Positions 24,088 to 33,003 of a stretch of DNA of 64,000 nt are shown here, one piece after another. Positions within the stretch are counted from its first letter, which is position 1. Each line of letters starts with the position of its first letter. Where the stretch lies: contig NZ_CP014167.1 of assembly GCF_001685395.1 (NCBI RefSeq), forward strand, positions 3,105,501 through 3,169,500, given 5' to 3'. Both the position numbers and the translations under genes were made by a program. The notes beneath the pieces are model-generated. The model worked only from the letters and a program-made list of their open reading frames with translations, was not told where the DNA came from and searched no databases. Origin of the DNA: Paenibacillus yonginensis. GTDB taxonomy: Bacteria; Bacillota; Bacilli; Paenibacillales; Paenibacillaceae.

Positions 24088-24861
24088 TTATTTCTTGTTG
24101 ATTACACCGCCAGCTACTTTATCCGCAAGCCGCGGAAACAGCTGGTAAAGCTTGGTCCCGACACCCGCCGCCCAAGGCAGGTCCACTTCGGTTTTTTTTC
24201 TCTCGATCACTTGCACGACGGCCTTGGCCACTTTCTCCGGCTTCAGCATAAACCAGCCGACATTCTTGACATAACTCCCGTCCGGATCCGCCCCTTCAAA
24301 GAAAGGAGTATCAATCGGTCCGGGATTGACAGCGGACAGCATAACGCCGGTTCCCCTCAGCTCCTGCCTCAAGGCGTTCGTAAAGCCAAGGACAGCATGT
24401 TTGCTGGCTGCATAGGCGGATGACTTCGCCGTGCCAAGCTTGCCAGCGATAGAAGCGATATTAACGATGTGACCCTTGCCGGCTGCCAGCATCCCGGGCA
24501 GAACAGCCTTCGTGCAGCGGACCGCACCCATATAATTCACATCCATCATCGCTTCGAACTCGTCCAGCGAGGTTTCGACAAATGGCTTAAATCTTCCGAA
24601 GCCTGCATTGTTAATCAGGCAATCCACAGGACCATAGGTTTCTTGAATGGTCTGGAAGGCTTCGGCTACCGACTCTGCTGAAGCAACATCCATTCTGACA
24701 AGTCCGTAAGGCCCGGATAACCCGGCGCCTACCTGTTTGAGCTTGTCCTCGTTCCGGGCTGCAAGCACTACAAATGCTCCGCGCATGGACAGCTGACGGG
24801 CCATTTCAGCCCCGATCCCGCTGGAAGCGCCGGTAATGACAACACGCTGATCTTTAAGCAT
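24088..24861 (-). CDS. Short-chain dehydrogenase/reductase
   Basis: 257 residues of classical SDR length. NAD(P)-binding TGASSGIGAEMARQL at the N terminus, NNAGFG near 86, catalytic Ser in VNIASIAGKLG and YAASK (Tyr/Lys) 13 residues later, then NPGPIDTPFF. The C terminus (~195-257) is more divergent and basic. Oxidoreductase of unknown substrate. Stands alone with its own terminator; AGGATGCGAGG precedes the ATG. Confidence 0.9.
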   Translation of the reverse strand: MLKDQRVVITGASSGIGAEMARQLSMRGAFVVLAARNEDKLKQVGAGLSGPYGLVRMDVASAESVAEAFQTIQETYGPVDCLINNAGFGRFKPFVETSLDEFEAMMDVNYMGAVRCTKAVLPGMLAAGKGHIVNIASIAGKLGTAKSSAYAASKHAVLGFTNALRQELRGTGVMLSAVNPGPIDTPFFEGADPDGSYVKNVGWFMLKPEKVAKAVVQVIERKKTEVDLPWAAGVGTKLYQLFPRLADKVAGGVINKK

Positions 24862-24947
24862 GCCCTCGCATCCTTTCTGCTATAGAAGGCGGCAATCCTC
24901 CGTCCTGAAGCCCCCGCTTCACTTGCCGCCAGGTTGCAGAATCTATA

Positions 24948-25403
24948 TTACGAGATCATGACTTGAATATCCAATTCGCCAATACCATCCATATGTAGAG
25001 GAATGCAGAGCGCCTTGCGCGGTTCATGCGCATTCTCCTCCGACTTCATGACTTTAGGTGGAGTAATATCCACGACATAACCTTGATTCGACAATATGGT
25101 GCTGGCATTTCCGCTGATCATATTGCCAAGCTCCGAAATGGCGCTTTGCCCCATTTCGTCCATTTCCGTAAGGACAAATCCACCCATCATGACCGACACA
25201 ATCCGGAGAGCCACCTGCTCCTGCAGGCCGAACACAACATTGCCGCTGAACTGGCCTGTCATTCCAACTTGGATCCAGATATGATTTTGGATGGGAGCGA
25301 TCTCTTTTACGCCAAGACTTCCGGTGGAAGGCGAAACCTGAATGACCTGTTCAAGTACAAGCCGTGCAGATTCCAAAAAAGGATTAATCACTTCTGCTTT
25401 CAC
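24948..25403 (-). CDS. CheX-type chemotaxis phosphatase domain protein
   Basis: 151 residues from GTG 25403 (AAAAGGGGC 10 bp upstream). SAISELGNMISGNA fits the (D/S)xxxExxN signature of CheC/CheX/FliY phosphatases, and the alternating hydrophobic beta pattern with GFVLTEMDEM and LDIQVMIS matches the CheX fold; one such motif suggests CheX rather than CheC. CheX dephosphorylates CheY-P to reset flagellar signalling. It lies away from any chemotaxis operon, so the partner regulator is not visible. Confidence 0.82.
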   Translation of the reverse strand: MKAEVINPFLESARLVLEQVIQVSPSTGSLGVKEIAPIQNHIWIQVGMTGQFSGNVVFGLQEQVALRIVSVMMGGFVLTEMDEMGQSAISELGNMISGNASTILSNQGYVVDITPPKVMKSEENAHEPRKALCIPLHMDGIGELDIQVMIS

Positions 25404-25594
25404 GTAAAATGCGCCCCTTTTCACTTGGAACTGTTATGATGTGCATCCTAAGTCCCGCTCTTATTGATTCTGATTATACTTGATCAAACCAAATAAATCA
25501 TTAACTTTCAACAAATTTCATGCATAAAAATTCCTTCGACTGTCCATCGTACACGTACAACTAAAATTGCTTATCAAGCTAATTCTGATTACCA

Positions 25595-25623
25595 TTGCCC
25601 CGGAACGTGCTAACCCCTATAAT
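25595..25623 (+). promoter_or_regulatory. Sigma-A promoter before the LysR gene
   Basis: TTGCCC (25595-25600), 17 nt, TATAAT (25618-25623); the start codon is 68 bp downstream. Confidence 0.65.
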
Positions 25624-25690
25624 ATTATGAAAAGCTGACCCAGGTTCGGACCATTTGGTTTAGAGTCGTAGTGATGCAAGGAGGGGTACT

Positions 25691-26593
25691 ATGAACATCA
25701 GCCAGTTGGAAACTTTAATCACGATTTCAAAGACAAAAAGCTTTCGCAAAGCCGGTGAACTGCTTAATCTGACGCAGCCCGCGGTATCCGCCCAGATCAA
25801 AAGCCTTGAAGATGAATTCAAAACCGTGCTTGTTGACCGCAACCAGCCGGTAACACTCACCGACAGGGGCCAAGTCTTCCTGGAGAGAGCAGAACGCATC
25901 CTGGACATTGTCGAAGAATTGAAGCAAAAGCTGTCGGATATGGAGCAGACGCCCCAAGGGCATATTGTCCTGGGTACAACGACCTCCATCGCCATTCAGA
26001 TTTTGCCGCGCATCCTTTCCTATTTCCAGGATCAATTCCCGCTGATCAAAACGACTATCCAGTCGATGGCTTCATCGCAAATTTATCAGCATGTCGAGCA
26101 AGGGCTTGTCGATATCGGAATCGGGTATCTGATCGAGCACAACCCTCAGATCCATGCTTCCGTCCTTTACTACGATACCTTTGAGGTCGTCGTGTCTCCT
26201 CTTCATCCGCTTGCCAAGGAAGAACAACCCGAGCTTGAAATGCTGCGGGACCTCCCGTTAATTCTGCTTTCCCCGGATACAGTCGGGCGGCGGTTCGTCG
26301 AGCAGGTATTCAGGGATCATAATATGGAGCCTAACGTAGTCATGGAGCTGTCCAGCAGCGAGGAAGTCAAACGGATGGTCGAGATCAACCTGGCCGCCGC
26401 AATCATCTCCAAGCAGACCATCTCCAGAGAGCTCAGGCTCGGCACTTTGCAAATTGTTCCTATCCCAGAGCTGGAGGTAACTCATCCGGTAGGCGTAATC
26501 TACAAATCGAGCCGTTACATCAACTCGGCCATGCAGCAATTCCTCGGCGATTTGAAGGGCATGCCGGAAACCAAATTTACCGGATCTGATTGA
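25691..26593 (+). CDS. LysR family transcriptional regulator
   Basis: 300 residues. N-terminal helix-turn-helix (SFRKAGELLNLTQPAVSAQIKSLEDEF) at residues 15-45 with the following TDRGQVFLERAERIL linker helix, then a periplasmic-binding-like effector domain (~90-295: GHIVLGTTTSIAIQILPRIL, DIGIGYLI, VVVSPLHPLA). Of the CysB/CbbR-like type that senses a small metabolite. AGGAGG precedes the ATG. The HisJ gene starts 29 bp after its stop, so the two are probably cotranscribed; target unknown. Confidence 0.9.
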   Translation: MNISQLETLITISKTKSFRKAGELLNLTQPAVSAQIKSLEDEFKTVLVDRNQPVTLTDRGQVFLERAERILDIVEELKQKLSDMEQTPQGHIVLGTTTSIAIQILPRILSYFQDQFPLIKTTIQSMASSQIYQHVEQGLVDIGIGYLIEHNPQIHASVLYYDTFEVVVSPLHPLAKEEQPELEMLRDLPLILLSPDTVGRRFVEQVFRDHNMEPNVVMELSSSEEVKRMVEINLAAAIISKQTISRELRLGTLQIVPIPELEVTHPVGVIYKSSRYINSAMQQFLGDLKGMPETKFTGSD

Positions 26594-26622
26594 CCGGTCC
26601 TGATGAAGAAAGGAAACAAACC

Positions 26623-27432
26623 ATGAAATTTGATCTTCATACCCACCATTATCGCTGCGGCCATGCCGACGGCAATATCCGGGATTATATTGAAGCCGGT
26701 ATAGCTGCAGGCCTTAAGGTTATCGGCATCAGCGATCATACCCCTTATTTCGCGAGTGCCGAAGAGCAGCCCTTTCCCCGCATTGCCATGGGCAAGCAGG
26801 AGCTTAAGTCTTATGTAGACGAGGTTTTAAAGCTACAAAAGGAATACGAGGACCGAATCGATGTGCTGCTCGGAATAGAATCCGATTTCTTTCCGGAGCA
26901 TGCTTCACTTTATCAGTCTACGCTGGCTGCATATCCCTTTGATTATATTATCGGTTCCGTACACAGCAGTGATAATACCAGTATCTTTAATAAATCGCGT
27001 TGGAAAAATTTATCGCCTGCCCAGCAGATTGTTCATAAGGAAAATTATTACAATCTGATCCGCCAATCCGCCCGCAGCGGCATGTTTCAGATTCTGGGGC
27101 ATATCGACGCCATGAAAGGAAATTATCCGGCATTCTCCGATATTCCGGCCGAGCAGGCGATTGAAGATACACTTCGTACAATCGCCGAATGCGGCGTCGC
27201 CATCGAAATCAATACCTCGGGGAAAACGAAGCTGAGCGGCGGATGGTATCCGTCCGACGCTATTCTGGAGCGGGCGCTGTATTATGGTGTGGAGGTGACT
27301 TTTGGTTCCGACGCTCACGTCCCTTCACGGGTAGCGGACGAATGGGACCAGGTTGCCGCCCGGCTGAAGGAAATCGGCTTTACCAGCTGGGTTTATTACA
27401 AACAGAAGCAGAAACAGACAGTAGCTTTGTAA
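26623..27432 (+). CDS. hisJ: PHP-family histidinol-phosphatase (HisJ type)
   Basis: 269 residues, close to Bacillus HisJ (268). Removes phosphate from histidinol-phosphate in histidine synthesis. PHP metal motifs: DLHTHHYRCGHADG (residues 4-17), GISDHTPYF, GIESDFFPE, IGSVHSSDN, ILGHIDAMKG and GSDAHVP. ATG 26623 is preferred over 26590 since AAGGA sits 9 bp upstream. Not in a his operon; paired with the LysR gene. Phosphatase on another sugar phosphate is the alternative. Confidence 0.85.
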   Translation: MKFDLHTHHYRCGHADGNIRDYIEAGIAAGLKVIGISDHTPYFASAEEQPFPRIAMGKQELKSYVDEVLKLQKEYEDRIDVLLGIESDFFPEHASLYQSTLAAYPFDYIIGSVHSSDNTSIFNKSRWKNLSPAQQIVHKENYYNLIRQSARSGMFQILGHIDAMKGNYPAFSDIPAEQAIEDTLRTIAECGVAIEINTSGKTKLSGGWYPSDAILERALYYGVEVTFGSDAHVPSRVADEWDQVAARLKEIGFTSWVYYKQKQKQTVAL

Positions 27433-27484
27433 TTCTGAATATAGCTTTGCCTATTTTAGCCCATTCAGCTTCTGGGCTTGGGAG

Positions 27485-27529
27485 GCGTGCAGTGAACCGG
27501 TTCTGTCCGGTGGGGCACGTCTCTTTTTG
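27485..27529 (+). terminator. Terminator after hisJ
   Basis: Hairpin CGTGC ... GCACG with inner ACCGG/CCGGT, followed by TCTCTTTTTG. Confidence 0.75.
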
Positions 27530-27654
27530 TTAATAAAAACAAAAAAAGAGAACCCGGCCACAACGGCGAGGTTCCAAAACAAATCTATATATTCAAAAGG
27601 GGGTCATGTCTTCATATTAACCGCTTTGTGTTAGGTTTAAATCACAGTAATATT

Positions 27655-28257
27655 TCAATTGTGTAACAAAGCATAACGCACGGACGTTTGTTGTCTGGAT
27701 TCCGCTGCCAGCATAAAATAATGGGCCGGGCGGACTTCCTTCCCCTTCTTCCATGAGGCCCGATTGCTTCGGCCCAGCCGTTCAAAACCACATTTGTGCA
27801 GCACCTTGCCGGAAGCCTCGTTGTCTGGGGCGCAGCAGGCATAAACCCGTTTCAGCCCCAGGCGCCCAAAGCCAAATTCCAGCAGCATGCTGGCGGCTTC
27901 CGTAGCCATCCCCCGGTTCCAATATCGGGGAGCAATCATATATCCTATGTTCGCGTTCCCTTCCTCTTCATTCCAGCGCTGAAAAGAGCACAGCCCCGCC
28001 ACGCTGCCCGATTCCCTGTCACTTACTACAAAATGAAGGGAGGTCATCGCGAAATGGCAGTCCTCAAAATACCGTCTAAGCCGTTCGGCACTGCCTGCCG
28101 TCTCCGGGCGAAAGGCAATATAACGCTGAATGAGCGGTTCGTTAAGCAGGCCGTGTAACTCTTGTTCATCCTTCGGCAATACTTTTCGAAGCAGCAACCG
28201 TTCGCTTTGCAGCATAGGGAACCGGTTGCGGAGTTCTTGCTTGAGTGAAGTGGGCAT
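27655..28257 (-). CDS. GNAT N-acetyltransferase, RimJ/RimL type
   Basis: 200 residues from ATG 28257 (AAAGGAGG upstream). SERLLLRKVLPKDEQEL opens the domain, IGYMIAPRYWNRGMATEAASMLLEFGFGRLGLKRV is the acetyl-CoA loop region (RGMATEA), and ASGKVLHKCGFERLG the closing motif. Acetylates a protein N terminus or a small amine; substrate unknown. Single-gene leftward unit. Confidence 0.9.
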   Translation of the reverse strand: MPTSLKQELRNRFPMLQSERLLLRKVLPKDEQELHGLLNEPLIQRYIAFRPETAGSAERLRRYFEDCHFAMTSLHFVVSDRESGSVAGLCSFQRWNEEEGNANIGYMIAPRYWNRGMATEAASMLLEFGFGRLGLKRVYACCAPDNEASGKVLHKCGFERLGRSNRASWKKGKEVRPAHYFMLAAESRQQTSVRYALLHN

Positions 28258-28434
28258 TCCTGTGCCTCCTTTATCCAGGCTGGATTTATGAGCGAAGGAA
28301 TTTCTGATGTCACAGGACCGGCAATTTTCTTCGGTTATAAAGAGAATATAAAACACCTAAGGGTGGAACACAATCCGCACAAAGTACCCTTGCGGCTGCA
28401 GGCTTGCTTCTTATTACCCTAAGCAATAGGGCAA

Positions 28435-28481
28435 ATAACAAAAAAACAAGCTCCTCAAGCCGGAAAAAGCTTGGGAGCTTG
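28435..28481 (-). terminator. Terminator after sdhB
   Basis: Minus-strand hairpin CAAGCTCC-AAGC / GCTT-GGAGCTTG followed by TTTTTTTGTT. Confidence 0.85.
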
Positions 28482-28547
28482 GGGAGCCTGTTGCCCATTC
28501 ATCTTAAGGGCCGTTCTTTAAGAACTTCAAACCGCGACCGCGGCTGA

Positions 28548-29309
28548 TCAGCTCGTCAGCCAACGTTTGAACATGTGTTTGGTAGTCTGTTTATTCATTT
28601 CGGCAATGGAAGTTGTCAGCGGAATGCCTTTAGGACAAGAGCGCACGCAGTTCTGGGAGTTGCCGCAGCCTTCGATGCCGCCGTCTTCCATCAGCGCCTC
28701 CAGACGTTCCTCCGCGTTCATTTCGCCTGTTGGATGAGCATTGAACAGACGAACCTGGGAAATCGGCGCTGGGCCAATGAAATTGGTTTTGTCATTGACG
28801 TTCGGGCAAGCTTCCAGGCAGACGCCGCAAGTCATGCATTTGGACAGCTCGTAAGCCCACTGGCGTTTCTTCTCCGCCATCCGCGGCCCCGGCCCCAAAT
28901 CATACGTGCCGTCGATCGGAATCCAGGCTTTTACCCGCTTCAGTGCATTAAACATGCGGCTGCGGTCGATAATCAAATCACGTACGACCGGGAAGGTCTT
29001 CATCGGTTCGATGCGCACCGGCTGCTCCAGCTTGTCGACCAAAGCGGCGCAGGCCTGACGGGGTTTGCCGTTGATGACCATCGAGCAAGCTCCGCATACT
29101 TCCTCCAGACAGTTGGACTCCCAGCATACAGGTGCCGTATGTTTGCCGCCGGCGTTAACCGGATTGCGCTGAATTTCCATCAGCGCGCTGATCACGTTCA
29201 TGCCGGGGCGGTAGTTAAGCTCAAACTCCTCCGTGTAGGAGGGAGATTTCGGATCATCCTGACGGGTGATGATAAACTTCACTTTTTTGGATGCGGTTGT
29301 TTCGGCCAT
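28548..29309 (-). CDS. sdhB: Succinate dehydrogenase iron-sulfur subunit
   Basis: 253 residues. Passes electrons from the SdhA flavin to menaquinone in the membrane. Ferredoxin-type [2Fe-2S] site (SNCLEEVCGACSM, then RQAC) near residues 60-85, and CMTCGVCLEACP plus CVRSCPKG for the [4Fe-4S] and [3Fe-4S] clusters near 155-215. Last gene of sdhCAB, 16 bp after sdhA; a strong terminator follows. Confidence 0.96.
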   Translation of the reverse strand: MAETTASKKVKFIITRQDDPKSPSYTEEFELNYRPGMNVISALMEIQRNPVNAGGKHTAPVCWESNCLEEVCGACSMVINGKPRQACAALVDKLEQPVRIEPMKTFPVVRDLIIDRSRMFNALKRVKAWIPIDGTYDLGPGPRMAEKKRQWAYELSKCMTCGVCLEACPNVNDKTNFIGPAPISQVRLFNAHPTGEMNAEERLEALMEDGGIEGCGNSQNCVRSCPKGIPLTTSIAEMNKQTTKHMFKRWLTS

Positions 29310-29325
29310 GACCTGTTCCTCCTTC

Positions 29326-31074
29326 TTAGTGTTTGTCCTTGGAGTAGTCCCGAATCCGCGGCGGGATCAGCGATACGTCCACGTCCTCATAACTAATCTG
29401 CGGTCCGTCCGGGGTGAATTTCGCCCGGGTCGTCTTCAGGAATTCTTCATCGTTCCGGTTTGGGAAATCCGGCTTGTAATGCGCGCCGCGGCTTTCATTG
29501 CGCAGCAGAGCGCCTGTCGTCATCGCTTCAGCCAGCTCCAGCATGTTGCCGAGCTGACGGGTGAAAGCAGCGCCTGCATTGTTCCAGCGGGAAGTATCGT
29601 TGATGTTGATGCGTTTATGGCGCTCTTTCAATTCCTTGATTTTGTTGATCGTCGCTTCCAGCTTGTTGTTGTAGCGAACCACAGTCATGTTGTCGGTCAT
29701 CCATTCGCCTAGCTCCTTGTGGATGACGTAAGCATTTTCCGTGCCGTTCATGGCCAGAATGCCCTCGTATTTCTGTTCTTCCGCTTTCTTGGCTGCCTCA
29801 TAGACGGAAGAAGATACGTCCTCTGCCGATTTCTTGAGGCCGCGGATATATTCGACTGCCTTCGGTCCGGCAACCATGCCGCCGTAAATGGCCGACAGCA
29901 ACGAGTTGGCTCCCAGACGGTTCGCGCCGTGGTATTGATATTCGCATTCCCCTGCGGCAAACAGCCCCGGAATGCTTGTCATCTGATTGTAATCGACCCA
30001 CAGGCCGCCCATGGAATAGTGGACCGCAGGGAAGATTTTCATCGGAATTTTACGCGGGTCGTCGCCCATAAACTTCTCGTAGATTTCAATGATGCCGCCG
30101 AGCTTCACGTCCAGCTCCTTCGGATCTTTATGCGACAAATCGAGGTATACCATGTTCTCACCGTTGATGCCCAGCTTCTGGTCCACACACACGTGGAAGA
30201 TTTCGCGGGTGGCGATATCGCGCGGCACCAGGTTGCCGTATGCGGGATACTTCTCCTCGAGGAAGTACCACGGCTTGCCGTCCTTGTAGGTCCAGATCCG
30301 ACCGCCTTCGCCGCGGGCCGATTCGGACATCAGGCGCAGCTTATCGTCGCCGGGAATTGCCGTCGGATGGATCTGAATAAACTCGCCGTTGGCGTAATCG
30401 ACGCCCTGCTGGTACACGGCGCTTGCCGCAGTACCAGTGTTGATGACCGAGTTGGTCGTTTTGCCGAAAATAATGCCGGGACCGCCGGTCGCCAAAATCG
30501 TGGCATCCGCCTTAAAGGTCACTACTTCCATGGATCTGAGATTTTGGGCAGTAATCCCCCGGCAGATGCCTTCATCGTCAATGACGGCCTTCAGGAATTC
30601 CCAGGATTCATATTTCGTCACCAGGCCCTCCGATTCAAACCGGCGCACCTGCTCATCCAGCGCGTACAGCAGCTGCTGCCCGGTGGTCGCCCCGGCAAAA
30701 GCCGTGCGGTGGTATTGGGTCCCGCCGAAACGGCGGAAATCCAGCAGACCTTCCGGGGTGCGGTTGAACATAACGCCCATGCGGTCCATCAGGTGGATGA
30801 TGCCCGGCGCCGCCTCGCACATCGCTTTAACCGGAGGCTGGTTCGCCAGGAAATCGCCGCCGTAGACCGTATCGTCAAAATGCTCCCAAGGGGAGTCGCC
30901 TTCGCCTTTTGTATTTACCGCTCCGTTGATGCCGCCCTGGGCGCAAACGGAGTGCGAACGTTTAACCGGAACCAGCGAGAACAGGGCTACCTGAACGCCC
31001 GCCTCGGCTGCCTTAATAGTCGCCATCAGGCCGGCCAGGCCTCCTCCGACGACAATAATGCTTTTTTTAGCCAT
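29326..31074 (-). CDS. sdhA: Succinate dehydrogenase flavoprotein subunit
   Basis: 582 residues, normal length. Oxidises succinate to fumarate in the TCA cycle, on the inner face of the membrane. FAD-binding VVGGGLAGLMATIKAAEAG at residues 7-25, HSVCAQGGINGA around the flavin-attachment His, GGLWVDYN and HGANRLGANSLLSAIYGG near residue 380. Central gene of sdhCAB. Confidence 0.97.
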   Translation of the reverse strand: MAKKSIIVVGGGLAGLMATIKAAEAGVQVALFSLVPVKRSHSVCAQGGINGAVNTKGEGDSPWEHFDDTVYGGDFLANQPPVKAMCEAAPGIIHLMDRMGVMFNRTPEGLLDFRRFGGTQYHRTAFAGATTGQQLLYALDEQVRRFESEGLVTKYESWEFLKAVIDDEGICRGITAQNLRSMEVVTFKADATILATGGPGIIFGKTTNSVINTGTAASAVYQQGVDYANGEFIQIHPTAIPGDDKLRLMSESARGEGGRIWTYKDGKPWYFLEEKYPAYGNLVPRDIATREIFHVCVDQKLGINGENMVYLDLSHKDPKELDVKLGGIIEIYEKFMGDDPRKIPMKIFPAVHYSMGGLWVDYNQMTSIPGLFAAGECEYQYHGANRLGANSLLSAIYGGMVAGPKAVEYIRGLKKSAEDVSSSVYEAAKKAEEQKYEGILAMNGTENAYVIHKELGEWMTDNMTVVRYNNKLEATINKIKELKERHKRININDTSRWNNAGAAFTRQLGNMLELAEAMTTGALLRNESRGAHYKPDFPNRNDEEFLKTTRAKFTPDGPQISYEDVDVSLIPPRIRDYSKDKH

Positions 31075-31089
31075 GTCTTATGCCACTCC

Positions 31090-31761
31090 TTATCCTATGA
31101 ACGTCTTCAGCGTCTGAAGCATAGCCGTACCGTCCGCCTCAAATTCAATGCCGCGGAATACAAACAGCGACCAGGTGAACATGACGGCGACAATGACAAA
31201 CAATCCCATGCAAATATAAGAAGAAACCCGCTGGGAGCGCGGTCCGACCGTGATACCCCAGCTGACCATAAACGACCAAAGCCCGTTCGTAAAATGGAAC
31301 GATACCGCGATCACGCTGATCAGGTAAATGATGAAATAAACCGGCTGCGTCACGATGTCATGCATCCATTTGCCCAGCCCTTCATGCGTCACATTGCCCA
31401 AGGAAACCTGAATCCGCGTCTGCCAGATATGCCAGCCGATAAAGAACAAGGCAATAATCCCCGTCACCCGTTGCAGCGTATACCGGAGATTGCGTTCGTG
31501 CTTGAAGCGGTTGTTGTTCGGCTTGGCCTGAAAAGCAATATAAGTGCCATAAACACCGTGGTACAGCAGCGGCAGCCATATAAACAAAATTTCAAGCACG
31601 AGCACCAGCGGCAGACTGTTAATCCATTTTACCGCGTCCCTGAATCCCTCCGGTCCGCCTTCAACGGCCGAAAAGTTGGTGATCATGTGCTCCAGCAGAA
31701 AAAAACCTAACGGAATGATCCCCAATAGCGAGTGCAGCTTTCTGGAATAAAACCCTTTCAT
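31090..31761 (-). CDS. sdhC: Succinate dehydrogenase cytochrome b558 subunit
   Basis: 223 residues from ATG 31761 (AAAGGGG 11 bp upstream). Membrane anchor with five hydrophobic helices (LLGIIPLGFFLLEHMI, LVLVLEILFIWLPLLYHGV, VTGIIALFFIGWHIW, VYFIIYLISVIAVSFHF, YICMGLFVIVAVMFTW) carrying the heme-ligating histidines. Binds two b hemes and reduces menaquinone. First gene of the operon; a 290-bp region with a dyad separates it from the divergent LysR gene. Confidence 0.94.
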   Translation of the reverse strand: MKGFYSRKLHSLLGIIPLGFFLLEHMITNFSAVEGGPEGFRDAVKWINSLPLVLVLEILFIWLPLLYHGVYGTYIAFQAKPNNNRFKHERNLRYTLQRVTGIIALFFIGWHIWQTRIQVSLGNVTHEGLGKWMHDIVTQPVYFIIYLISVIAVSFHFTNGLWSFMVSWGITVGPRSQRVSSYICMGLFVIVAVMFTWSLFVFRGIEFEADGTAMLQTLKTFIG

Positions 31762-31990
31762 AAATGCGTTTACCCCTTTCACGATTCCGTCTTTGTCGAT
31801 GATGGCGGTTACATTTTTCGATTTCTATCGATTCAAGCTGCCACGATCCGCTGCATTCCGCCAAGCCGAAGGCTCTGAAATCTACTTTAACCGCGGCTCA
31901 AATGTCGGACGTTAGATGTGAACAACTTGTGTCGCTTTAATGTTACTCTTTTTTAGCTTATAATGGAATTGCAATATATTTATTAAATGT

Positions 31991-32007
31991 TATAACCTTT
32001 AGTTATA
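31991..32007. promoter_or_regulatory. Dyad in the sdh-lysR divergent promoter region
   Basis: Perfect inverted repeat TATAAC-CTTTA-GTTATA, which also reads ATAA-N7-TTAT. It lies 43 bp before the LysR start, next to a TATAAT at 31958-31963. LysR regulators commonly bind such AT-rich dyads near their own promoters. Confidence 0.45.
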
Positions 32008-32050
32008 TAGCGAGAAAATAGAGCCATCTTTTTAAAGGAGAGACGCGGGG

Positions 32051-32977
32051 ATGAACGAGGATTTATGGGTATTTGCCACTGTAGTCGAGCAGTCAAGCCT
32101 GAACAAGGCATCAAAGCTGTTAAATTTGTCTCAGCCTGCCTTATCCCGCAAAATTGCCAAGCTCGAGGAGGAGCTGGGGGTCGTGTTGTTCGACCGCAAA
32201 GGAAAAAGGCTCGAGCTGACCGAAACCGGCCAGGCCGCTTACAACTATGCCATTGAACAGCGGTCGCGCCATAACGAGTTTATGAAGTCCATCTCCCGCT
32301 TCAAGAATCCTGTAAGGACTATTGCTACGGTAGGCGCTAGCCTGACCACCATTCAAACGACGCTTCCGCCGCTGATTGAAGCGCTGATGGATAAATATCC
32401 GGATACCGAGCTGAAGCTGGTAACGGGCAAAACGCATGAAATCGTATCTCAAGTGAAGGAAAATAAACTTGATCTCGGCGTCATTGCCTCCTCCATCTCC
32501 GATCCCGGCCTGCAATGCATTCCGCTGTTCCAGGATCACCTGATGCTGGTGGTCCCCCGCAAGCACAAGCTGACGCGGATCGGACGCGCCGTCGTCATGG
32601 AGGATTTGAACGGACTGCCGATGATTACCTTCTCCAAGGATACCTGGTACCGCAGGCTGGTTGACAACCTGTTCGGCAAATACGCCGTGAATCCCGACAC
32701 CCGGATGGAGATTGACTCCTTCGAAGCCATCGTCCGGCTGCTGCCGATCTGCAAAGCCGCGGCCCTGCTGCCCCGATCTTATTTGCGGCCGCAGCTGCTG
32801 CGCGAGAACGAGCTTGTTTCGCTGCCGATGAAGGAGCTCGGCGAAACGCGGCGCGCCACCTGTCTCATCTATCCGCTGCAGCCCGAGAACGGCAGCCAGG
32901 CCCTGGAATGGGCCGCGGAAATCAAGGATTTATTCCGCAGCAGCTTGTCCTTTCCGGTTGAAGAATCTTTGGTGTGA
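32051..32977 (+). CDS. LysR family transcriptional regulator divergent from sdhCAB
   Basis: 308 residues. HTH at residues 16-45 (SLNKASKLLNLSQPALSRKIAKLEEEL), linker LTETGQAAYNYA, effector domain from ~90 (TIATVGASLTTIQTTLP, LDLGVIASSISDPG, VVPRKHKL). AAAGGAG upstream. Position opposite sdhCAB suggests it controls the TCA/respiratory operon or itself, possibly through the dyad at 31991-32007; the effector is unknown. Confidence 0.9.
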   Translation: MNEDLWVFATVVEQSSLNKASKLLNLSQPALSRKIAKLEEELGVVLFDRKGKRLELTETGQAAYNYAIEQRSRHNEFMKSISRFKNPVRTIATVGASLTTIQTTLPPLIEALMDKYPDTELKLVTGKTHEIVSQVKENKLDLGVIASSISDPGLQCIPLFQDHLMLVVPRKHKLTRIGRAVVMEDLNGLPMITFSKDTWYRRLVDNLFGKYAVNPDTRMEIDSFEAIVRLLPICKAAALLPRSYLRPQLLRENELVSLPMKELGETRRATCLIYPLQPENGSQALEWAAEIKDLFRSSLSFPVEESLV

Positions 32978-33003
32978 GAAGCCGATATCAGGAAATCTAG
33001 CGT

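Noticed and set aside
29719..31710. 663-codon frame antisense to sdhA/sdhC
   Set aside because: A mirror of two highly conserved genes; no ribosome site, and it crosses the sdhC-sdhA boundary.
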